Source of the DNA: Paenibacillus antibioticophila
GTDB lineage: Bacteria; Bacillota; Bacilli; Paenibacillales; Paenibacillaceae
Reading direction: 5' to 3'
Assembly: GCF_000455265.1 (NCBI RefSeq)
Contig: NZ_HG005139.1
Coordinates: 2,325,480-2,389,479, forward strand
Length of the DNA: 64,000 nucleotides
The notes under the pieces were generated by a model, which saw only the letters and a list, made by a program, of their open reading frames with translations, was not told the origin of the DNA and did not search any database. Both the position numbers and the translations under genes were made by a program. How positions within the stretch are numbered: position 1 is the first letter of the stretch; every line of letters begins with the position of its first letter. Below are positions 57,071-64,000 of the stretch, in pieces.

Positions 57071-58750
57071 ATGAGAAAATGGATCGTACTCACAGTGTAT
57101 GCCCTTGCTTTTGCCTTGGCTTACCTGTTCAAGGAGGAGCTTAATGGATGGATCACGGGCGATCCTCCGCTCTGGAGCCTGTTAGCTCTATCGACCTTGC
57201 TCGCCTTTGTTCCAATCCTGCCCTACCGCGTCGTTATTGCCGCTGCCGGATATATGCTGGGAGGATTATTCGGGGGAATGATCACCCTGATCAGTTCTAC
57301 GCTAGCCGGAGCGCTAGTCTACGCCGGAGCGGCCTACGGTTTCCGGGATGTGGCCTCACGCTGGACGGAAAGACTCAAGCCGCTGGAGCGGATCAGCAAG
57401 GTTATCGAACAGCGTCCATTTGCCACAATCGTCTTGTGTAAATTAACGCCGGTATTCCCCCAAACGGCAATCAATATCTATTCGGGAGCTTATAACATCC
57501 CCTTCTTCACCTATCTGGCCGCCTCTGTTGTGGGCAAGCTGCCAAGCGTGTTTTTCTACGCCTTCCTGGGCGCATCTTTATGGGAGGAGCCGAAAACGGC
57601 GTTAAAGGCAGCTCTCGGATATATGCTGGTGCTTCTGCTGGTAACTGTATTTTGGGTATATATTAAAAAAAGACCCTGGACAGCTTTCAGTTTTGGGGCA
57701 AAAAACGTTATACTGGAAGCCGGAGCAAGTTCCAGCCTGTTATTAATGATGCCAAATGAAAATGGAGGGATCAGCATGAATATACCGCAATCTTCCGGCC
57801 GCGAGCTGGCCACCTTTGCAGGAGGCTGCTTCTGGTGCATGGTTTCGCCCTTTGAAGAGCTTCCCGGAATACACGGGATCGTATCCGGTTATACCGGCGG
57901 CCGTACCGCCAATCCGACATACGAGGAAGTCTGCGCCGGAGATACGGGCCATTATGAAGCCGTACAGATTACGTTCGATCCGGCCATCTTTCCTTACCAA
58001 AAGCTCCTGGAGCTATTCTGGCAGCAGATTGACCCGACGGATGAAGGCGGGCAATTCCATGATCGGGGAGAATCGTACCGGACAGCTATTTTCTACCATA
58101 GTGAGCAACAGCGGGTAGAAGCGGAGCATTCCAAGGCAGAGCTTGCCGCCAGCGGCCGTTTTGACAAGCCGATTGTAACAGAGATTTTGCCGGCTGCCCC
58201 ATTCTATGCCGCTGAGGACTATCATCAAGACTACCATCGTAAGAATCCCGGACATTACAAACGCTATCGCAAGGGCTCGGGCCGGGAAGACTTCATTGAT
58301 CGTCATTGGTCGGGTCCCGCCAATCCGGAGGAGTTGAAGACGCGCCTCACACCTATCCAATACGAGGTCACGCAAAAAAATGCTACTGAACGTCCCTTTA
58401 CCGGCGAATACTGGAACCACACGGATGAAGGAATCTATGTGGACATCGTATCCGGAGAGCCGCTGTTCAGCTCGCTCGACAAATATGATGCCGGCTGCGG
58501 CTGGCCGAGCTTTACCCGTCCCTTGCGTTCCTACAGCATCAAGGAAAAGACAGATACCAGCCATTTCATGATCCGCACGGAAGTGCGCAGCCGGGAAGGG
58601 GATTCCCACCTGGGGCATGTATTCGAGGACGGCCCCGAACCTACCGGACTTCGCTACTGCATTAATTCCGCCGCGCTTCGCTTCGTACCGAAAGAGAAGA
58701 TGGAGGCGGAAGGCTACGGCGAATACCTGTATTTATTCGAGAACAAATAG
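57071..58750 (+). CDS. VTT-domain membrane protein fused in frame to MsrA-MsrB
   Basis: One open frame of 559 aa joins three domains: a TVP38/TMEM64 (VTT/DedA-like) membrane domain (about residues 1-215, starting [19 protein letters not shown]), MsrA (about 240-395, catalytic [12 protein letters not shown]) and MsrB (about 410-555, [18 protein letters not shown] and catalytic [11 protein letters not shown]; the CXXC zinc motifs are absent). MsrA and MsrB repair S- and R-methionine sulfoxide. An internal ATG at 57776 has GGAGGG seven bases upstream, so MsrAB (324 aa) may also be made alone. The linker between the parts looks promoter-like. Start 57071 has AAAGGAG; 56999 would add 24 residues. 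Confidence 0.88.
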   Translation: MRKWIVLTVYALAFALAYLFKEELNGWITGDPPLWSLLALSTLLAFVPILPYRVVIAAAGYMLGGLFGGMITLISSTLAGALVYAGAAYGFRDVASRWTERLKPLERISKVIEQRPFATIVLCKLTPVFPQTAINIYSGAYNIPFFTYLAASVVGKLPSVFFYAFLGASLWEEPKTALKAALGYMLVLLLVTVFWVYIKKRPWTAFSFGAKNVILEAGASSSLLLMMPNENGGISMNIPQSSGRELATFAGGCFWCMVSPFEELPGIHGIVSGYTGGRTANPTYEEVCAGDTGHYEAVQITFDPAIFPYQKLLELFWQQIDPTDEGGQFHDRGESYRTAIFYHSEQQRVEAEHSKAELAASGRFDKPIVTEILPAAPFYAAEDYHQDYHRKNPGHYKRYRKGSGREDFIDRHWSGPANPEELKTRLTPIQYEVTQKNATERPFTGEYWNHTDEGIYVDIVSGEPLFSSLDKYDAGCGWPSFTRPLRSYSIKEKTDTSHFMIRTEVRSREGDSHLGHVFEDGPEPTGLRYCINSAALRFVPKEKMEAEGYGEYLYLFENK

Positions 58751-58767
58751 CAATGAGGTGATGATCG

Positions 58768-59130
58768 ATGCATACATTGCTCGTGCTCGGCGGAATCATG
58801 ATGTTCCTTGCCGTAGCGCTCGGAGCCTTCGGGGCCCATGCCCTGAAAGACAAATTGACTCCGGATCGTATGAAGAACTACCAGACAGGAATCCAATACC
58901 AGATCGCACATGGACTCGGCCTGCTTCTTCTCGGTACTGTGCAGGGAGATACGGTGAATACTTCTCAGATCACTGTCTCCGGCTGGTTGTTGACTGCCGG
59001 AATCGTGCTGTTCTCCGGGAGTCTGTATGTGCTTAGTCTGACAGGAATCCGGAAGCTGGGTGCAATTACGCCGCTTGGCGGACTCTGCTTTCTTGCCGGA
59101 TGGGTGCTGTTTATCGTTGCCGTGGTCTAG
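58768..59130 (+). CDS. DUF423 family membrane protein
   Basis: A 120 aa protein with four hydrophobic segments and the DUF423 opening GAFGAHALKDKL near residue 20, similar to B. subtilis YwdK. Function unknown. It follows the Msr gene by 17 bases with GAGGTGATG upstream and may be co-transcribed. Confidence 0.88.
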   Translation: MHTLLVLGGIMMFLAVALGAFGAHALKDKLTPDRMKNYQTGIQYQIAHGLGLLLLGTVQGDTVNTSQITVSGWLLTAGIVLFSGSLYVLSLTGIRKLGAITPLGGLCFLAGWVLFIVAVV

Positions 59131-59163
59131 GTCCTGTTCTATGATCTTCTCTGTAGTCACAAA

Positions 59164-59198
59164 AAAACGGCTCAAGCCCAGAAGGCTTAAGCCGTTTT
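59164..59198. terminator. Bidirectional terminator
   Basis: AAAACGGCTCAAGCC with GGCTTAAGCCGTTTTC, between the convergent DUF423 and yitT-like genes; AT-runs flank both sides. Confidence 0.9.
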
Positions 59199-59846
59199 CT
59201 TCTTCATGCCGTAAGTAACCGGACGCCGCGGAGCAGCAGCTCTGTGTCCAAACTGTACGGTCCATGTAATCATCTGTCCGGCGATCATGACCGCCAATAT
59301 TGTAAACATCGTCTCTTTCAATGGTAAATATAACAACGAGACAACGAGCACGATGGCATCCATCGCCATGAACACGGTGCCGATCTTTAAACCGGTCCAC
59401 TGACTTATCATGAGCGATAAAATGTCGTCCCCGCCTGTTGCGCCCCCTGCACGGATAACCAGACCCGCACCCAAGCCGGTTAGCAATCCGGAGAATAGCG
59501 CCGCCATCAACAGATTGGAACCAAAGTCCATCCGCAGCGGCGAGAAGCTGTCACATAATTCATAAAATAACGAAAACGACATCGAGGCAATAAGCGTATG
59601 TGCAATGAATTTCCGGCCCTTCAGCCATACAGCTAATATAAAGATCGGAATATCCAGCACAAGCATTGTCAGTGCAGGCGGCAAATCAAACAAATATTTA
59701 CCCAATAGCGCAAGTCCAACAAATCCGCCCTCCGACAGGCCATTCTGAAAATTAATATGATAGTAAGAAAATGCCAATAAAAACGAACCTGACAACATGA
59801 TGAGTAACTGTCTACTGTTAATTTTCCATTTTGTTATGTTCCTCAT
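59187..59846 (-). CDS. YitT-family membrane protein
   Basis: A 219 aa member of the YitT/YczE family with five or six membrane helices and the conserved GGATGGDDILSLM segment. It lacks the C-terminal DUF2179 domain of longer YitT proteins. Substrate and function are unknown. Its leader is about 235 nt long and strongly folded (see 59874-60082), so regulation at the RNA level is likely. Confidence 0.85.
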   Translation of the reverse strand: MRNITKWKINSRQLLIMLSGSFLLAFSYYHINFQNGLSEGGFVGLALLGKYLFDLPPALTMLVLDIPIFILAVWLKGRKFIAHTLIASMSFSLFYELCDSFSPLRMDFGSNLLMAALFSGLLTGLGAGLVIRAGGATGGDDILSLMISQWTGLKIGTVFMAMDAIVLVVSLLYLPLKETMFTILAVMIAGQMITWTVQFGHRAAAPRRPVTYGMKKKTA

Positions 59847-59873
59847 TTGATATCCCTCTTATCGCAGATTGGT

Positions 59874-60082
59874 TGACTTTATGGTCCAACCCTACGTGTA
59901 AGAAGGCTCTTGAGGAATTCATCCTTCGCATGATTACACGCTTCTTTCGTAGGATTGTTGGCCATAAACCGACGCTCCACGAAACAAGCTAAGTGTAAGA
60001 GAGATCATAACGTTTCCAAATCGTCCTTGGGGAATTTGTCCTTCGGGAACACATGGTATCCTGATCCTTTCTGTTTTTGTCT
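59874..60082 (-). promoter_or_regulatory. Structured leader of the yitT-like gene (class not recognised)
   Basis: A promoter (TATAAT at 60089-60094, TTTAGT at 60112-60117, 17 bp apart) would give a 5' leader of about 235 nt. In it TTTATGG-CCAAC-CCTACG pairs with CGTAGG-GTTGG-CCATAAA, enclosing a second hairpin with GAAGG/CCTTC arms (59895-59950). Upstream are CCGAAGGACAAATTCCCC and CCAAGGACGATTTGG. I do not recognise a known riboswitch class. Confidence 0.6.
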
Positions 60083-60141
60083 TATCTTATTATAACACAA
60101 AAATTTTAATGACTAAACAGCTTAGCAGCTTCCATCTTTTT

Positions 60142-60642
60142 TTAGTTATGATGGCGCAATAACCGATTGACAGTCTCCCGCCGCACGCCGATAAATTGTC
60201 CGATTTCTTCCTGTGTCAAATACTCCGTAAGCGGCGCTCCGTTCGCGTGCCGGCCAAGCCAGCCCGATAGCAGCTCCAGTCGTTCGGCAGGGGTACCGAT
60301 CGTCAAATGATCAAGCCGTTCCTGCATGAACCTGACCTTTTCCTGCGGCAGACGGGCTACATCCATCGTTTTCGCAGGATCCTCCTCCAGCTCCTTGTAC
60401 CATTTCTGGGCCGGGATCATCTCTACCTCGCTCTTGATTAAGGCGATAGCCGTTCCGTGCGCATCCTGCGGCGAGATCAGAGAATGATGGGGAACCGTCT
60501 CCCCGGGATACAGGATATTAAACAGCACGATATTTCCGTTCTCATGAAGTCGGGTCACCTTGAACAATCCGCTTTTGATGTGATATAAATAATTCCCCTC
60601 ATCTCCTTGCCGGAACAAGATGTCTCCTTTATGTAATATCAT
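60142..60642 (-). CDS. Crp/Fnr-family regulator
   Basis: A 166 aa regulator with a cNMP-binding-like sensor domain (about 1-95) and an HTH (about 120-165, EEIGQFIGVRRETVNRLLRHHN). No cysteines suited to an iron-sulfur cluster are present, so the signal is not oxygen through a cluster. GGAGAG lies just before the ATG at 60642; the frame to 60756 is rejected. It is divergent from chrA, 167 bases apart, and may control it. Confidence 0.88.
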   Translation of the reverse strand: MILHKGDILFRQGDEGNYLYHIKSGLFKVTRLHENGNIVLFNILYPGETVPHHSLISPQDAHGTAIALIKSEVEMIPAQKWYKELEEDPAKTMDVARLPQEKVRFMQERLDHLTIGTPAERLELLSGWLGRHANGAPLTEYLTQEEIGQFIGVRRETVNRLLRHHN

Positions 60643-60809
60643 GCTATCTCTCCATTTCTCTGCGTACTCTGACCCTATTATAACAAAAATCACTTCCTGA
60701 GGGCATAGGATTATCCACTTATGATTGTCTGATAATTTATTTTCACGTAGAATCACATTAGGCAGCTTGCGTCCGTGTCGGAATTGACGATAAAGGAGGA
60801 GTAACAGGC

Positions 60810-62024
60810 GTGAATAATCATAAAATCACAGCCCGTCAGGGATATAGAAATAAGTTGCGATCATTTCTTGAAGTGCTGGCTGTATCAACTAAACTTGGTC
60901 TTATCTCATTCGGAGGCCCCATCGCTCATCTGGGGTATTTTCATGACGAGTATGTTCGCCGCCGCAAATGGTTGGACGAGCGAAGCTATGCCGATCTGGT
61001 TGCACTGTGTCAATTTCTTCCTGGTCCTGCCAGCAGTCAGGTAGGCATCGGAATCGGCGTCATCCGTGCAGGACTGCTCGGCGGACTGACCGCTTGGCTT
61101 GGCTTCACGCTTCCATCGGTCATCGCGCTCGTCCTGTTCGCCCTTCTTTTGCAAGGGTTTGATATTGGGAGTGCAGGCTGGATTCATGGTCTTAAGATTG
61201 TCGCTGTTGTCATTGTCGCTCAAGCCATCCTTGGCATGGGTAAAAAACTTATTTCTGATCGGAATACAGCAACCATTGCCATTATTAGCACATCCATAAC
61301 TCTTTTATGGCAGACTGCTTTTAATCAGGTTCTGCTTATTGCTATTGCAGGCATAATCGGCATCATGTTGTACAAGAAAACGCTAATCTCTGAAACAGCA
61401 GACTTGAACATTCCCGTTAGCCGCGGCTTTGCTGTCCTCTGCTTAGCCGTCTTTTTTGGACTCCTGATTTTTCTGCCGTTCGTGAGGCAATTTGCTGATT
61501 CGGATTGGCTGTCTTTGTTCGATAGCTTTTACCGGTCAGGATCGCTTGTTTTTGGTGGCGGCCATGTCGTTCTTCCGTTGCTGGAGCGGGAAGTTGTACC
61601 TACAGGCTTAATCAGCGAATCCGACTTTTTAGCAGGATATGGTGCGGCTCAAGCTGTGCCCGGCCCCTTATTCACCTTTGCCGGATATTTGGGAATGATG
61701 ATAAGCGGAGGGAAGGGCGCCTTAATTGCTACGGCAGCCATTTTTCTTCCTGCCTTTCTTTTAATCGTAGGAGCACTTCCCTTCTGGAGCACTTTGCGCA
61801 AAAACGCTAAAGTTCAAGGTGCCTTAATCGGAATTAATGCAGCAGTGGTAGGCATCTTGTTGGCGGCGCTGTATAATCCGCTTTGGACTACGGCGATCCT
61901 AGCCCCTGCCGATTTTGCGCTGGCGTCTATTTTATTTTTGATGCTCGTTTTTTGGAAAGCTCCGCCGTGGGTTATTGTCATTGCCGGCGCTATCGGCGGC
62001 ACTATAATCAGCTTTGCAACCTAG
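60810..62024 (+). CDS. chrA: Chromate transporter ChrA
   Basis: A 404 aa CHR-family efflux protein with two homologous domains: the N-terminal half (GLISFGGPIAHLGYFHDEYV; LCQFLPGPASSQVG) and the C-terminal half (LVFGGGHVVLPLLERE; AAQAVPGPLFTFAG), about ten membrane helices in all. It exports chromate using the proton gradient. The start is a GTG after AAAGGAGGAG. It ends directly against the convergent gene at 62025. Confidence 0.93.
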   Translation: MNNHKITARQGYRNKLRSFLEVLAVSTKLGLISFGGPIAHLGYFHDEYVRRRKWLDERSYADLVALCQFLPGPASSQVGIGIGVIRAGLLGGLTAWLGFTLPSVIALVLFALLLQGFDIGSAGWIHGLKIVAVVIVAQAILGMGKKLISDRNTATIAIISTSITLLWQTAFNQVLLIAIAGIIGIMLYKKTLISETADLNIPVSRGFAVLCLAVFFGLLIFLPFVRQFADSDWLSLFDSFYRSGSLVFGGGHVVLPLLEREVVPTGLISESDFLAGYGAAQAVPGPLFTFAGYLGMMISGGKGALIATAAIFLPAFLLIVGALPFWSTLRKNAKVQGALIGINAAVVGILLAALYNPLWTTAILAPADFALASILFLMLVFWKAPPWVIVIAGAIGGTIISFAT

Positions 62025-62504
62025 TTAAATAGACTGCTCCTCCCTGTTTAATTGAGAGAGAATACGCATCGAGTATTTCGTAAAGCGGACGCTGATCTCG
62101 GACCGCAATACTTCTCTCACAATACCAAACCGATCCTCATAGCCGCGGCAAATATAACGATGATAAATAATTCCGTCATGGGTCTCATCGCTAAATATTT
62201 TTATGTTCCGTTGCCTTAATTCCCGATTGGTTTTGGACAAATCTCTGGAGATGTCCTTCATTATGATTTGAATGAATTGTTCATGGATTTGCTTAAATAA
62301 ATGAGTTGAAATCCGAAGATCCTGCAAACTCTTCTCACACATGGTCAACATATAGGGAAACATAATAGCGTCCCGAATCATCGTGAGCTCTTCCGTCGTG
62401 ACCCTTCCTGTCTGAGGATGCTTATTCCGGTTCTCATACTGCTCCTGGTGTTCCGTTAAAAGCATCTTCGACTTCCATCTCTCATTTCCATCAAGCTTGC
62501 TCAT
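62025..62504 (-). CDS. Uncharacterised partner of UvrX
   Basis: A 159 aa soluble, mostly helical protein. The N-terminal ERWKSKMLLTEHQEQYEN resembles the start of YolD-like proteins, which accompany Y-family polymerases. The rest matches no family I know, and the protein is longer than usual YolD. It overlaps uvrX by ATGA, so it is made with the polymerase. A regulatory or DNA-damage role is inferred from context only. Confidence 0.7.
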   Translation of the reverse strand: MSKLDGNERWKSKMLLTEHQEQYENRNKHPQTGRVTTEELTMIRDAIMFPYMLTMCEKSLQDLRISTHLFKQIHEQFIQIIMKDISRDLSKTNRELRQRNIKIFSDETHDGIIYHRYICRGYEDRFGIVREVLRSEISVRFTKYSMRILSQLNREEQSI

Positions 62505-63754
62505 TTAAAATGCCCCCCAATCTGACCTGCACGCTCTCGTGCTACACCAGCCTCCACCAACGAAGAGGCTCTGATAATCGCATCGCTGCCATACCGTTCC
62601 TTAATGCGGTCGGTAGCCCGTTCAACTGCATAGGCAGCGTTCCTATCCTCAAACAGAGTCAATTGATCAATTCGATCGTCCGACAGCTGTGTTAACGAAA
62701 TATGCAAACGGCTTACCGGCAGCCCGTTCCAGTGATCCAGGAACAGCTTTCGAGCGGCCTGGGCAACCTCATGGGTTAATGAGGTGGGTTGATGCAACGT
62801 CATCTGACGGCTAAACGAGAAAGTCTTCTCCCCGTCCGTCTCCACTGCTCCAACAGACACGCCCCGGCCTTGATAACCATGCCTGCGCGCCCGCCGGCAA
62901 ACCTCGATCACCAGCTCAAGCAAGACAACTTCAATATCCTCCAGGCGCCCGTACAAGCTGCTCCTCAAGGCTTTTCCGTGGCTTATTGATTTCAACGCAC
63001 CGCGAATGGAGGAGACTACGGGGCTGGAATCCTTACCGTTCGCAATTTGCCAGTAGTACTCTGATTGAATATCGGATTGCTTTCGGAACTCCCTGCGCAT
63101 CATTTGCTTAAATTGGCCTAACTCCAGACGGGCAATATCACCTATGGTGTTTAGACCCATATGGCGAAAATGCTTGGTCATACGGGAGCCGACCATAAAC
63201 ATCTGGTGAATCGGCAAGGGCCACAAATCCCTCTCCATATTTTCAAAGCCCAATTTAAAAATACCGTCCTGCCTTTTTTTCGCAAAATTATCCGTTGCCA
63301 TCTTGGCTAGGATTTTTGTAGGACCCATCCCGACCCTGGACCATACCCCCGTCGATAGTTTTACTTGCCACTGAATCCATTGAGCAATCTCATCTGCAGA
63401 CCCGCATAGGGATATAGAACCTGTTACATCCAAAAATTGCTCGTCAATACTGTAGGGCTCAACTTGATCTGTTACGGATTCAAATATTTGCGTAATTAAT
63501 AAAGATATGGTGATATAGCGCTGCATTCTGGGGCGAATAACTACCAAATCAGGACAGAGGGCTAATGCTTCTCCGACACGTTGCGCGGTAGTAACCCCTC
63601 TTGACTTGGCAAGAGGACAGGCTGCTAAGATAATTCCCGATCGGCGAGACGGATCACCTACAGCTACAGGCTTGTTGTAATATTCCGGATGAGCTGCTTT
63701 TTCAATGGAGGCATAAAAAGACTGTCCGTCCACAAGAAAAATGATGTTAGACAT
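62501..63754 (-). CDS. Y-family DNA polymerase (UvrX/YqjW-type)
   Basis: A 417 aa translesion DNA polymerase. The palm begins IIFLVDGQSFYASIEKAA; the catalytic SIDE motif is PYSIDEQFLDVTG; the little-finger domain is at the C-terminus. The size matches B. subtilis UvrX. ATG 63754 is preferred; the longer frame to 63895 runs through the SOS promoter. LexA-type boxes lie upstream, and a small partner gene overlaps its end. Confidence 0.93.
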   Translation of the reverse strand: MSNIIFLVDGQSFYASIEKAAHPEYYNKPVAVGDPSRRSGIILAACPLAKSRGVTTAQRVGEALALCPDLVVIRPRMQRYITISLLITQIFESVTDQVEPYSIDEQFLDVTGSISLCGSADEIAQWIQWQVKLSTGVWSRVGMGPTKILAKMATDNFAKKRQDGIFKLGFENMERDLWPLPIHQMFMVGSRMTKHFRHMGLNTIGDIARLELGQFKQMMRREFRKQSDIQSEYYWQIANGKDSSPVVSSIRGALKSISHGKALRSSLYGRLEDIEVVLLELVIEVCRRARRHGYQGRGVSVGAVETDGEKTFSFSRQMTLHQPTSLTHEVAQAARKLFLDHWNGLPVSRLHISLTQLSDDRIDQLTLFEDRNAAYAVERATDRIKERYGSDAIIRASSLVEAGVARERAGQIGGHFK

Positions 63755-63811
63755 TTCCGAATCACCAGCTTTGTCGTATTGAGGTTTCTTTAAGGCAGTT
63801 GTTCGCCGCCC

Positions 63812-63855
63812 GGAACACTTGTTCTTATTATATTCATAATACGAACAAATATTCT
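63812..63855. promoter_or_regulatory. Two LexA (SOS) boxes upstream of uvrX
   Basis: GAACACTTGTTC (63813-63824) fits the GAAC-N4-GTTC core; CGAACAAATATTCT (63842-63855) is a one-mismatch second site. Both lie 58-101 bases upstream of the uvrX ATG. Confidence 0.8.
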
Positions 63856-63894
63856 CATCCGTCAACAGGTTAATACTGGATACGCCGATATACA

Positions 63895-63946
63895 AAAAAA
63901 GACCGCCGCGACCACAGCATCACGCTGCCTCGGGACGGTCTTTGAT
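63895..63946. terminator. Bidirectional terminator at the right edge
   Basis: AAAGACCG pairs with CGGTCTTT enclosing CCGCGACC and GGGAC segments; T- or A-runs flank both sides. It ends the gene entering from the right edge. Confidence 0.8.
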
Positions 63947-63953
63947 CGTCTTT

Positions 63954-64000
63954 TTATTGAGCTGTCAGAATCAACGGCCCTTCGCTAGTAATTGCAATCG
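63954..64000 (-). CDS. C-terminal end of an unidentified gene
   Basis: A minus-strand frame entering from the right edge ends IAITSEGPLILTAQ and then TAA, 8 bases before the terminator. Only 15 codons are visible; the product cannot be identified. Confidence 0.4.
   Translation of the reverse strand, partial: IAITSEGPLILTAQ

Overview
The window looks like a chromosome segment of an endospore-forming, facultatively anaerobic Bacillales bacterium, most likely Paenibacillus or a close relative. The evidence is a complete spoIIIA operon next to accBC, yqhV and an Asp23 gene; the efp-yqhT-aroQ-yqhR-yqhQ gene order; secreted proteins with copper-amine-oxidase-type stalk domains; a YesMN-style two-component pair; and a Bacillus-type Fnr whose iron-sulfur cysteines lie at the C-terminus. 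Genus is inference from gene content. No rRNA, tRNA or CRISPR array was seen.

Layout. 0-5.9 kb (minus strand): xseA (cut by the window edge), folD, nusB, a three-gene Asp23/AmaP/DUF2273 envelope-stress block, then accC and accB. 6.4-12.4 kb: spoIIIAH to spoIIIAA and yqhV. 12.5-13.8 kb: aspartokinase with a nested beta-subunit start. 13.9-15.5 kb: a non-coding repeat complex (locus A). 15.5-20.9 kb: efp, an M24 peptidase, aroQ, yqhR, yqhQ, a YqhP-like gene and a frameshifted patatin gene. 20.9-29.6 kb: a GHL10-type glycosidase, mntR, a Zur-type zinc uptake operon with ccdA, metG under a Met T-box, and yidD. 29.6-38.6 kb: a large surface protein, a NagZ-like GH3 enzyme, a YesN/YesM pair and a sugar-binding lipoprotein. 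38.7-50.9 kb: an anaerobic island (pflA, pflB, adhE, fnr, then nirC, nirD, nirB) with several Fnr-type palindromes, interrupted by a second copy of the non-coding repeat complex (locus B). 51-56 kb: an HxlR/flavoprotein pair and a sugar isomerase/dehydrogenase operon with a divergent AraC regulator. 56-60.1 kb: terC under a Mn2+ (yybP-ykoY) riboswitch, an in-frame VTT-MsrA-MsrB gene, a DUF423 gene and yitT with a long folded leader. 60.1-64 kb: a Crp-family regulator divergent from chrA, then an SOS-type uvrX operon.

How the genes work together. The anaerobic island forms a module in which Fnr probably switches on pyruvate formate-lyase and its activase, alcohol dehydrogenase and NADH-nitrite reductase with its nitrite channel. 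At nirB the spacing from Fnr box to -10 fits a class II promoter. Metal handling is spread over the zinc operon, mntR, terC and chrA.

The most unusual content is non-coding. A family of nested palindromic repeats (about 70-230 bp) sits in at least nine places. Two diverged, oppositely oriented copies of a module of about 0.7-0.8 kb without a conserved reading frame (loci A and B) are each bracketed by inverted copies of that repeat and carry a four-site array of palindromic GTGAAA/TTTCAC motifs. I recognise neither as a named element.
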